A stretch of 64,000 bases of DNA, taken from positions 2,976,190 through 3,040,189 of the forward strand of contig JAJEKV010000014.1 of assembly GCA_021234155.1 (NCBI GenBank). The letters are read 5' to 3'. Source of the stretch: Isoetes taiwanensis. Its lineage: Eukaryota > Streptophyta > Lycopodiopsida > Isoetales > Isoetaceae. Below, one piece after another: positions 49,591-58,632 of the stretch. Made by a program: the position numbers and the translations under genes. The notes beneath the pieces were generated by a model. That model was not told the DNA's origin, made no database searches, and saw only the letters and a program-made list of their open reading frames with translations. Position 1 is the stretch's first letter. The number at the start of each line of letters is the position of its first letter.

Positions 49591-51249
49591 TGTGACGTTC
49601 CACGTATTTATACGGTATACGTAACGTATTTATACCATATATGTATAAATATACTGACACGTCACCCAGTAAAGGTACGCCACTAGGGGGTACTGTAACC
49701 TAGGGGGTTGTTCTAAAAGGGATTAAATTAGTTGTGCTAATTTAATCATTAAAGATAATAACCTATAACTTAGGGAATTAAGGTTCAAATGAATTAATTA
49801 GGCTAATTAATGCTTTGGGGAGGCGCCACCTGGCCTAAATCGATTGGCCAGCATGGGGACTTCCAAATTTGGCTGCCAACCTAATCCCTATCCCTAATTA
49901 ACCCCCAAAATTCGTCCAAAAGGAGCAGGAGCTGAGCGCCACCATACCAAGCAGAGCGCCACCATACTAAGCACTTGTACCTGTGTAGCTGAAGCTGAGC
50001 CCCCAAGACCCAGGAGATGGAAGCGCCCAATGGTAACGGGTCTAGCCAGAACTCAGGTGGGTGGCTAGGATAGCCTGTAAATTCTAGGGTAGCGCCCCTG
50101 TTGGGCCCTGGTTGTGTTTGTTTCTCTGTTCTCTCTGTGTTTTAGTCATAGGACTAACCCTTGATTGTAAAGGTAAGTTCTCTTTATATTTGATTCTGGT
50201 TTTGCTCTGAAAGGATGGATTGTGAGTTCTTTGCCTAGTATTACTCTGAAATGGGGGAATTACGGGGGGGTAGAGACCTCTGAGCCCATGTATCGTAGTA
50301 TGCTCCTAGATCGAGCCCTGTAGTATCCCATTAAATGCGGCCTGTGTACAAGAGACCACCGGGTCATAGATGCTATGGATTGGCTTAGCACCAGACAAGG
50401 AACACAGTGGTGAAGTGGGGGTGGGGTCCTGCACAAACATACAAGGCTCCTGGGACTCCTACAGTGAGCTAGGCCTGATAGCCGGTCACGGAGAGGGCCG
50501 GGTATGGGTCTGACACTCCCTGGGTGTAGAGGTGTGATCCGTATGGAGCACCTTGCACTTTGAGTAGATTTAGGGTGAGTAAGTCGGGTACGGATGCGGG
50601 GGTCGCTGATGCGGCACGTATTCCTCTAGCTCACCCATGGAACCACTGTGATTCTGGAAGGGGACGCTTCCCTGACCTGCCTCATCGGACCGGGGCTTCA
50701 TGAACCCTGGAGTAGGCTCAGCAGGGTGATACCTCGAGCCTGCGTCTCCGGAAGGCTATAGCGAAGCCATAGCGTGACTCGACCCACCTGCAAAGTGTGC
50801 ACAGGAGGGGCGGATGGAGTGGACAACCCTAGCCGATGTTCTATGCCAGCCAACGCCAGGTTATACCTCTGTCTGCTGATCTCTTGAGGCCGAGCCGTTA
50901 GTCTATCCTCCCAGGAGTCGGAACCGGGGTAGGACCTGGGGTTTGGGGTGTTTTCTTAGTTAGATGCATATTCTTTGCCGTTGGTAATTGGATGGATGCG
51001 CCACCCTTCGTGGTGGCTATTTATATATGATTTATGCTGTGTGCTAACATGTATTCACGCTTCCGCAACGTAGGATGTCCCACTGAAGGCGTGGGCCGAA
51101 TGACACCTCCGTGTCCTTCACTCGGGCATCTTTCCATAGATGGCCCGGGATAGACGGAGGGCCCTGCTCGTGGCGATATGGTCGCCACGGGAGGGGAAAG
51201 TCCCCGTATGTATACGGCCGGGGGTCGTATATGTTCAGGGAGCGTCACA
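49591..51249 (+). repeat. 5' LTR of the chromovirus (1659 bp)
   Basis: It begins TGTGACGTTCCACG and ends CAGGGAGCGTCACA, with the same 7 bp terminal inverted repeat as the solo LTR at 31326-34034. AT-rich promoter-like sequence (ATATATGTATAAATATA) lies near the start. One base separates its end from the primer-binding site. The expected left target duplication is CCGGG. Confidence 0.93.
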
Positions 51250-51250
51250 G

Positions 51251-51262
51251 TGGTATCAGAGC
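51251..51262 (+). promoter_or_regulatory. Primer-binding site for initiator tRNA-Met
   Basis: TGGTATCAGAGC directly after the LTR is the standard complement of the plant initiator tRNA-Met 3' end used to prime minus-strand cDNA synthesis in many LTR retrotransposons. Confidence 0.95.
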
Positions 51263-51844
51263 ATGGTTCTGGGAAGCCAAACTATTGCACTGGCCACATA
51301 CTAACTCGTTAGATCGTTAGCTAGTGAGTGAAGATTTTGGAGTAGTATGAGTTTTGAGTGGTGTAATAGATGCCGTCATGATTGCTTTAACGTGGTTGAA
51401 GTAGAATAATGGTAAGTGTACCCGGTGCCAAACCCTTTACCCTAAGTGGCGGGCAGGGGGTTCCCGGGTGTTGCTGGCGGCGGTGGCGACCTCGAGGTAG
51501 GGGGTGCCCGCCACTAAAAAAAAAAACCCTAAGTGGCGGCGGGGGTACCCGGGCCTTGGCCGGGCGTGAGAAGCGACGTCGAGGTAGGGGTGCCCCACCA
51601 CCTCAAAAGCCCAGCGTCCCGCCACTTTTATTAAAAAAAAAAAATTTTAGGGTTAAAATTTAAAAAAATTAGTAAAGGTAACTCTCCCATCCATTTTTTT
51701 TAAACACTTAGTGCCTTCTTGAGCTCCGCCTAGCCGCCATAGCCGCCGGAACTGAGAAGCTCTTCTCTGCCATAGCCAACCTCCGTCCTATACCTTTCTT
51801 CCCCAAGCGCCTGCCCACCGCCCATCAGCGCCTACTTTGAAAGG
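51263..51844 (+). other. Leader of the retrotransposon with GC-rich inverted repeats
   Basis: AGTGGCGGGCA at 51445-51455 pairs perfectly with TGCCCGCCACT at 51505-51515. A second, related CTAAGTGGCGG (about 51529) and CCCGCCACTTTT (about 51620) follow, separated by A-runs. It may be an RNA structure or a small nested TIR element. No coding function is seen. Confidence 0.6.
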
Positions 51845-53212
51845 ATGGAGGAAAGGACGGAGACAGTCAAGCAAGTATATAAGCGCAAGCCTCGTCATTC
51901 TCAAACTCCTATAGAGTTCTTAATGGCCGAACTGCTGCCACAACAAAACCCAGCGCCAGAAGCAGAAGCAAAAACTGAAGAGATACTGGAATATTTCGTT
52001 AAGCGCTTCTACGAAGGGGTCCGAATACCATACCCGCTCTTTTGCTATAATGAGCATTTTACATTTAAGCTCAACGCCATTCGGGAGACCTGCACTGTAG
52101 TTGAACAGGAAGATGGCGTCCAGAAGTATGCCCGGTTCTTTCCGCCAGGAGGGGACGAACAAGCTGAGGAGGAGGCCCTACAAACGCAGGCCCAAAACAG
52201 TCTGCAAATGGCCCAAGAGGCGGACCTACAGTGGCTAGCATCGGATGACCCGGCTTCAGGGTACCGCTACCTGGGAAACGGGATGTGCCTCTTTGATGGG
52301 GGAGCCTACACTCTCCCATCTTTTTCATATGAAGAGGAGACTAACCGTATTCTCTGGAAAACGGGAACACCCTCGTTCTTCACCGATCACTTTCAGCGAG
52401 CTGTTGAGAGGGATATGCAAGCTAACCCTCCACGCTACTTCCTGGAGCTTACAAGAAGAACAGAGATCAGGATAGCCAGGGAGAAGCAAGCAGAGGAGCA
52501 AGCCACACTCCGGGCGCAAGCACAGAAGGCAACGCAGTTGACAGAGGAGGCTGCTAAGCTACGGGAAGATACGCTTCATCAACAGCGGGTAGAACAAGAG
52601 CATGCCCTGAAGAGAATGCAGGATGAAGCAGAGCAAAGAGCGAGAGAGGCAACCGAAGCAGTGAAGGAGCGGCTGAGGAAGGAAGAGGAAGAAAGGCACC
52701 GGCAGGAGCAGCCACCTGCAGAAGTTCGTGTTCCTCGCCGAAGGACGAAGAGGACGCCGAGTAAGTCGGGTGCTCAGTACAAGGATCAGCTTAGGGCTCG
52801 GGGTGGTATCGCTAAGGCTGCAGGGGACAATCGGCGAGATGAAATTATCCGACAGGCCCAGCATCCAAGGATAGCGGGGAAAACTATTCCCGGAGCTGCA
52901 CCCCAGCCTAGGAGGAGGCATCATTACAAGCCTGGTACCGTGGCACTTAGGGAAATAAGAAAGTACCAGAAATCCACCGAGTTTTTGCTACGGAAACTTC
53001 CTTTCCAGCGCTTGGTCCGAGAGATTGCCCAAGAATTTAAGACGGACCTTCGTTTCCAAACTCATGCCATTCTAGCACTCCAGGAGGCGGCCGAGGCCTA
53101 CTTGGTGGCCCTCTTTGGCGATGCAAACCTATGTGCAATCCATGCCAAGCGAGTAACCATCATGACAAAAGACCTACAGTTGGCACGCCGGATCCGTGGG
53201 GAACGGCCATAA
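51845..53212 (+). CDS. ORF1: coiled-coil protein with C-terminal histone H3 (H3.3-like) fold
   Basis: 455 residues. Residues 1-210 are unrecognised. About 212-293 is a Glu/Lys/Arg/Gln-rich coiled coil. About 296-358 is a basic tail starting [11 protein letters not shown], alignable with the H3 N-tail (R2, T3, K4, T6, K9 and S10 kept). Residues 359-455 are collinear, without gaps, with H3 positions 39-135: [61 protein letters not shown] and ARRIRGER. By my hand alignment to plant H3.3 recalled from memory, 84 of 97 positions are identical. Y41, H87 and L90 match H3.3 rather than H3.1, and loop 1 lacks the CENH3 insertion. P121 is Thr. The strong match implies relatively recent capture or selection. 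A role in packaging cDNA or entering host chromatin is inference. Confidence 0.95.
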   Translation: MEERTETVKQVYKRKPRHSQTPIEFLMAELLPQQNPAPEAEAKTEEILEYFVKRFYEGVRIPYPLFCYNEHFTFKLNAIRETCTVVEQEDGVQKYARFFPPGGDEQAEEEALQTQAQNSLQMAQEADLQWLASDDPASGYRYLGNGMCLFDGGAYTLPSFSYEEETNRILWKTGTPSFFTDHFQRAVERDMQANPPRYFLELTRRTEIRIAREKQAEEQATLRAQAQKATQLTEEAAKLREDTLHQQRVEQEHALKRMQDEAEQRAREATEAVKERLRKEEEERHRQEQPPAEVRVPRRRTKRTPSKSGAQYKDQLRARGGIAKAAGDNRRDEIIRQAQHPRIAGKTIPGAAPQPRRRHHYKPGTVALREIRKYQKSTEFLLRKLPFQRLVREIAQEFKTDLRFQTHAILALQEAAEAYLVALFGDANLCAIHAKRVTIMTKDLQLARRIRGERP

Positions 53213-53464
53213 TTATGTACCATAACAATTTTGTATCTATGTAAATCGATATATATATATATATATTAATACAAATATTGTTTTGACTTTTTATTTTAAC
53301 TGTGAATTTTTTTTAAGGAAAAAAAAATATAATAATATAATATAACAATAATGATGAGCTGGCGCCTCGAACGCCGTGCCCAGCAAGTTAAAAGTGAGAG
53401 TCACTTTAGAGTTTCATCATTCTTACTCCTGTTTCCTTCTTCCTTCCATCTTCCGTCTGCAGTG
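53213..53464 (+). other. ORF1-ORF2 junction with splice-acceptor-like end
   Basis: AT-rich sequence with an (AT)n run, then a pyrimidine-rich tract ending TTCCGTCTGCAG at 53462, two bases before the ATG of ORF2. It looks like an intron 3' end that could allow ORF2 to be made from a spliced RNA; no transcript evidence is available. Confidence 0.45.
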
Positions 53465-53700
53465 ATGGACTACGCTGGCCGACTAGCATGGTACATGGGA
53501 GGCGAGCAATGGGATCCTCAGGTTCCCTACCCTCTCTTGGATTCCATGTTGCAGAGTTCAGTCGACCTCATCGACAATATGCGCGCCCATCCTGACTATG
53601 CGACCTTCGTAGAGTTCTATGATGAGGAAATCTTGCCTGAGGCGGAGTTCTTTGGGGAGCCGCCTCAGCCCTATCTTCACAGGGATATCGTGGAGCACAT
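53465..53700 (+). CDS. ORF2, N-terminal part (interrupted by a TIR element)
   Basis: The ATG at 53465 follows a splice-acceptor-like TCTGCAG. The protein begins MDYAGRLAWYMGG and continues, acidic and aromatic, to EHM where the TIR element starts at 53701. Removing the element and one ACAT target copy rejoins the reading frame exactly with the part starting at 55380, giving a predicted 469-residue protein. No family was recognised for this part. Confidence 0.75.
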
Positions 53701-55377
53701 GGGTGTAAATATGGTAATGCTACCCAAAAAAACGCGAAAGCACTTAGCACTTAAAGCACTTAAAGCACTTGGCTGTGCACGGCCAAAAGTCATGCCGTAA
53801 ATGCTTCCTGCCTGTACTTTGTTCTCGGCTAAGTTAGATTAATAATTATCACCTCTGATACTCTCCAATCTTTGCATTTTGATGCCGTGTAATGTCAATT
53901 TTTTTTTTTGCTGAGATACATTACATGGCAGTTTCGATGTTGGATTGGTTTCAATAGAGTATGGAGAAAGTTAGAGAGAAAATAACAAACAAAGAAGACT
54001 GGTTGTCTGTTCAAAAAGAAGTAATGGAATTGCAAGGATAAAACTAAGAAGTAACGGAATTGCATGAATAGTATTAAGATTGCTTTGATACAAAAGGATC
54101 TCAAAACTCTGATTAACAAAGCTTGATCAATAATGTAAATGACGAAATGTGAATGCACGCAAGACTACTCACAACAATATAGAACAACAATGATCATATA
54201 AAAGACAATGTTAACCCACTATTAGTGAAAATTGACCAACTTTGAGAGGTCATTTCTCCCGCATCCAAGCTCAGATTTAATTGATTTAAACTGCAAGAGA
54301 AAGGCCATAGTGTCTACTTTTAGATGCAGGTAAAATCATCAAAAATTATTCATTAAAACTCAAGATATCAAATTCTGAGTTTTGGTATATTTATGTGACA
54401 AAAAATCAGAACACTGTAACAAAAATCAGAACTTTGAGAGACTGTTTCTCACTCCTCATAGCTCAGATTTGAGTGATTTAAATTGCAAGAGAAAGTGCTA
54501 AGTGTCTAGTTTTAAATGCATGTGAGATCACTCAAAACCGATCAGCACCACTCAAGATATTAAAGTCTGAATTTTGTATATTCTTGTGACATCAATTTCT
54601 GCACCCACTGTAACAGAAAATCAGCCAAGTTTGAGAGGCTATTTCTCACTCCTTAGAGATCGGATTTGTGTGATTTTGATTGCAAAAGAAAGAGACCGAA
54701 GTATACTTCTAGATCAAAATGAAATCGCTCCAAATAGATTGGTAGAACTCAAGATATCAATGTCTGAGTGCTCGTCAATTTTCCCATTTGGGGAAAAAAA
54801 AAATAACGTAGATCTAGGATACAACATTAGAGATGCATAATACATTGAAGGAATGGAACAAAAATACTCTTAAGAAAAACAAAGAATAATCAGATTGTCT
54901 CTTCTCACTTGATTTGAATCCTAAAAAGCTTCTTTCGGTTAAATGGATGCTTTCAAGAGAGCTGCCCACAATTCAATCTCCAATGCAACAGAGATTGAAT
55001 TTTCAATCTAAATCAAATTGCAATAAAACATTGTTAATTCACCTATGATTTCTATGCCGATTTGAACTCTAATTTGTGTTCTTATACTGCATTGAAAAAG
55101 AGAAACTCCATCAATCTTGTCCCGCCAATGGAGTTCCCGCCAATGGAGTTCCCGCCCTTGAAGATCCTCGTCAGCGATCCTTACCATTTCGGAGATCTCC
55201 CACCGCGGGATCATCCATCTCATCGATCCTTACCTCCACGGAATGATCCATCCTATTTCTGGAGTAACAACCCCCCGAGGTCGTTGAATGAAAAAGCACT
55301 CGAGGGTAAAGCACCTAAAGCACTTAAAGCACTTGTCCGGACAGTGCTTTTTGGGTAGCATTACCATATTTACACCC
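53701..55377. mobile_element. Non-autonomous TIR transposon (1677 bp) inside ORF2
   Basis: Perfect ~30 bp terminal inverted repeats start GGGTGTAAATATGGTAATGC and run to CCCAAAAA, flanked by ACAT on both sides (53697-53700, 55378-55381; CACAT if one terminal C is assigned to the target). AAGCACTT repeats lie just inside both ends. No transposase is encoded. The family is uncertain; a hAT-like or related cut-and-paste element is possible. Confidence 0.9.
54225..54800. repeat. Three ~195 bp tandem units inside the TIR transposon
   Basis: Units starting near 54227, 54422 and 54617 share TTTGAGAG, TTTCTC(A/C)C, GATTTAA.TGATTT or similar, GCAAGAGAAAG, and CTCAAGATAT. They show moderate divergence. 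Confidence 0.75.
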
Positions 55378-55379
55378 AC

Positions 55380-56555
55380 ATGTTGGGAGATGATCACCAC
55401 AGTTATGATATTCTTAAGGGCATTATCCGACGTGCTAAGCACGCTCCCATTATTGATTGTGGCTCTAATGGGTTGTACTTTGAAGCCCAGTTTGCCCTTG
55501 CTCTTATTATGGACAGATATGTTGATGGTACTGATACCGCTTTGGAGCAAGCCAAGTCCCCACTTCCTCCAGATCCAGAGGAGGATGAGCAGATAAGCTA
55601 TGCTGACTTTGTAAGATGGAAGGAGTTAGCTAAAGAGGGGCCTCTACCTCGTAGTAAGGGCCAAGCTCTTGTGGGATTAAGTTCGCTTTCTACCATCAAG
55701 GTCGGGGATCAAGATTATTTGTTGCTGAGCAATATTCAATGGGCGTATCAGCATATCGCCAATAAGGGTAAGCAGAAGACCGCTCATCTTCTTTATGAGC
55801 TGGCCGAGTATTGTCAGGGCCAGCATGACTTCATTGATTACTCTCGCCCCGTTTATGCGCCGGAGATACATCAGCTGCTCAACTATCAGCCTCTTGATGT
55901 TGAGCCTATCAGTACACTCTTATCTTTACGCCAGCTAATGATTCAGGGTACTCCGTCCTCAATTCCTGAATCGGCTTTCCAGGCTACGGGACCACATGTG
56001 CCCAACATTAACGACGTCGTCGTCAAGGTCGAGGACGACCCAACCATGGAGGATTTATGTGATGAGAGTCAGTATGCTCAGGAGGAGAAGGATTTTGCCA
56101 TGGAGGAGGAGCTGCCCCAGAACTTAGAGTCTGAATTGGCCTCTTCAACCCATCCGATGGTTCAGGGGTTGAAATGCCATATTACTCGATTCTTCTTGTC
56201 GGCTTTTACAAGCAGACAGGTTCTCTTCTTTGCTAAGGCAATTGCACCTGAAGCAGAGGCGGCTGTATGGGCACTAAGGGCACTTTCAACCACAGCCGGC
56301 CATAAGAAGTTAGCTCCTAACCTTGAGCAGATCATCCTGGTGAATCGTGATTTAGCCATTGCAGTGTTTGACCATGAGATTGGTTCTTGGATGAACATGA
56401 GTCTGCTGGTTGCAGCGCCATTGACTATTAATGTCCCTCCCGAGATAGCTTCATCAGCTGCCTCATCAGTTAATCCTAGTGTGCTGCTCTTACAGCATCG
56501 ACCCGAGCCCGAGTTTGGCACTCAAGCACAGGATGCTGAAGGGTCGACCTCTTAG
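55380..56555 (+). CDS. ORF2, C-terminal part: acidic region plus H2A-like histone fold
   Basis: It continues ORF2 after the TIR element; the ATG at 55380 is partly target duplication. Residues 1-210 are unrecognised, followed by an acidic stretch (VKVEDDPTMED...EEKDFAMEEEL). From about residue 258 (56151) the sequence follows histone H2A in order and spacing: GL then a basic helix with R..RFF, AP.A..AAV for the start of helix 2, and ILVNRDLAIAVFDHEI for the H2A segment IVPRHIQLAVRNDEEL. Between the AP and the closing AV both have 41 residues with no gap. Identity is low (about 11 of 41 by eye), so this is a remote H2A-like call. The acidic patch before it recalls histone-chaperone segments, which is inference. 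Confidence 0.7.
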   Translation: MLGDDHHSYDILKGIIRRAKHAPIIDCGSNGLYFEAQFALALIMDRYVDGTDTALEQAKSPLPPDPEEDEQISYADFVRWKELAKEGPLPRSKGQALVGLSSLSTIKVGDQDYLLLSNIQWAYQHIANKGKQKTAHLLYELAEYCQGQHDFIDYSRPVYAPEIHQLLNYQPLDVEPISTLLSLRQLMIQGTPSSIPESAFQATGPHVPNINDVVVKVEDDPTMEDLCDESQYAQEEKDFAMEEELPQNLESELASSTHPMVQGLKCHITRFFLSAFTSRQVLFFAKAIAPEAEAAVWALRALSTTAGHKKLAPNLEQIILVNRDLAIAVFDHEIGSWMNMSLLVAAPLTINVPPEIASSAASSVNPSVLLLQHRPEPEFGTQAQDAEGSTS

Positions 56556-56627
56556 TCTAGTTTAAGCAGACAATTATGTCTATTGTTATGTAATTTTGAT
56601 TGCCATCATCGCATAATCTATGTACTT

Positions 56628-57776
56628 AGACTTCTGGTAAAAATGCTTCTTGGCGCTGTTGCCTCCGCCTGCGGCTAGGGCGGCAAGGGGAGAGGACGCC
56701 GCCCTCCTCTTCCCTGATTCCGGCACTGCCTCAGAACTCCTTGCAGATCAGAGATAGAACCGGATACTAGCGGGGTTTTGCCATCAAATTCAGGTGGATC
56801 TTTCTTATCTTTTAAAGAATGTTTCGGATTGCTTGCCTGAAACTGCTTCAAGGCGGTCCTAATGTTTTTGCCTGATGCCACTAACGTGGCCCGATTTGCT
56901 AAAGCAGATGAGCAAGATCATGTAAGTTTTCTGGAATTTACCATTTTCTTGTTTATCAAGATCCGAAAAGGCATACAGCCTATAAGGTAGCAGATTTTAG
57001 CAGAAACATAAAGAGAGCAGTTCTCATGTAAATATATTCTGGGCAGTCTAATCTATGGTGGGTCTTCAATCTTTGGCTTTTTCCCCTCCTCTTGCTCTTT
57101 CTTTCTAGTGGAAAGATCTAAGAATGTTGTTCGGAAGAGTCGGGGGTAAATTCTTGATTTCGATTTTACAGTTTAGGAACAGGATGCTTAATTTTTCTGA
57201 GATTGCCGAGCTAGGGAGATAACTGTGTCCAGGAAGACGCTTCCATATCGATCCAGATATCATGAACCAAAATTTAGGGAGGTTTTGGTGCTGGGGGTCA
57301 GTGTCTAGCTTTACTGTGTTGGTGAATGGCACATCCCGACAATGCAGCATCTCTTTTCAATTTTGCATTCTGTAGAAAAATTGCAGAATCAGATCATAGT
57401 TTGAAGCGGTTGGGCTTCTCTGAGCAGTGCGGGAGAATTGGTCAGATTACTCTTCAGCTCTTTTCTCTTCATTTTTAGTTTTGCAAGAAGGTTTTTGGAG
57501 CATTCACGACTTATTTGCAGTTTCTGGAAAGCTTATGCTAAGCTCCTATAGTATTTTATCTAAACAGGAAGATTGGTTTCAATCATGTAGTACTGGATAG
57601 ATAGAAGAAGATGTTGAGAAAGGCAGATTAGTACAGAAATTATGGATATGAAATCTGATCTACATGAGATCTTTGTGCTTAAATTTTATCTGGTCTATGT
57701 GAGACCTATGCTGTAATTCTTCCTATCTTTTAATAAAAATTTTCTTTCCTTCAAAAAAAAAAAAAAAAAAAAAAAA
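56628..57776 (+). mobile_element. Poly(A) retroposon insertion between ORF2 and ORF3
   Basis: The insert ends in AATAAAAATTTTC followed by a run of more than 20 A. TCTATGTACTT is present on both sides (56617-56627 and 57777-57787), a target duplication typical of LINE-mediated insertion. The interior has no clear ORF on the plus strand. A 68-codon minus-strand frame at 56675-56881 could reflect a 5' inversion. It is either a 5'-truncated LINE or a retrocopy of an mRNA. Confidence 0.85.
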
Positions 57777-57892
57777 TCTATGTACTTTTTTCTTATATAT
57801 ATATATTCAGGGATTTTTCCTTGCATTTTCTTGTACTATTGAGAAACTATTGAATTGTCTTTCTTTTCAATGTTTAATTCTCTTCCTTAGAG

Positions 57893-58408
57893 TTGGAATA
57901 TAGGGAATTTGTTCAATGCATATATATTTATTCCTGTCGTCTTGCAGAAGAGACCCTTGAGGAGTATGAGGAACGAATTACCGACCTGATACGAAGGGAT
58001 GACCAAGGGCCTCCCGAACAAGATTACGGCCAAAGATACGGGGAGTACCCGGAACGAGAGGATGACTATGAGATGGATGAACCCGAAGAGCCGGAAGAGC
58101 CTTATGATCCAGACAAGGGTATGGAGGTAGTTAACATCCTCCAAGAACGGGCCTTTGACAACCTGAAACAAACCCTCCGCCGAACATGGGACTATTGGAG
58201 TATGTCCAGGCATGAAGCTTTCGAGGATTCCAATGACCACTTATGGCAATTATTCTATGCATTAAGGAGGCTTTTCAATCTCCTTATTATTAGCCCAACA
58301 TGGGACTATCAGCCTGTCATCGTCCAGGCCTGGGCACGTTACAAGCTCATCAGAGCTGTACGTGAAAGCGTTCGCTATTCCATCATGTACCCTTTCGCAA
58401 ACCCCTAG
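57893..58408 (+). CDS. ORF3: acidic region plus possible H2B-like histone fold
   Basis: 171 codons are open, but TCGTCTTGCAG ending at 57947 looks like a splice acceptor, so the true start may come from an upstream exon. Residues 18-75 are very acidic (EPEEPEEPYDPD). Residues 88-168 align with H2B from helix 1 to the C-terminal helix: NLKQ for VLKQ, MSRHEA for ISNKAM, IVQAWARYKL for IQTAVRLIL, and IRAVRESVRYS for KHAVSEGTKSV. The distance between the LKQ and AV anchors is 67 versus 68 residues. Identity is weak and this is a tentative fold call, supported mainly by the H3 and H2A-like neighbours. Confidence 0.5.
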   Translation: MEYREFVQCIYIYSCRLAEETLEEYEERITDLIRRDDQGPPEQDYGQRYGEYPEREDDYEMDEPEEPEEPYDPDKGMEVVNILQERAFDNLKQTLRRTWDYWSMSRHEAFEDSNDHLWQLFYALRRLFNLLIISPTWDYQPVIVQAWARYKLIRAVRESVRYSIMYPFANP

Positions 58409-58632
58409 GTCCGGGCGCCCTCAGTTTAGTTTTTGTTATGCTCAGTGTGACTAAAAAAGTGGCCTATGTATAAAATCCACTTGTGTATTATATAACTTTA
58501 AGTGATAACTAGCTTCAGTGTAAAGTTCTTCGATGTAACACTTGTTTTGACTTGTAATCAAAATCTTTTCTTCTTGTCTTCTCTTATTCACTCTTACTTC
58601 CGTACTATCCCCAAAATGATTGTGTGTGAGAC
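58409..58632 (+). other. ORF3-gag junction, T-rich
   Basis: Pyrimidine-rich AT-rich sequence without ORFs. A further splice-acceptor-like ATGCTCAATATAG ends at 58678 inside the annotated gag start region. Confidence 0.4.

Noticed and set aside
52919-53209. CENH3 (centromeric H3) identity for the captured histone
   Set aside because: Loop 1 has no insertion and the core matches H3.3 at the variant-defining positions 41, 87 and 90.
55230-55550. Minus-strand ORF repeating the end of the ORF2 N-terminal part
   Set aside because: The similarity (VNMVMLPKK) is simply the inverted terminal repeat of the TIR transposon read in both directions.
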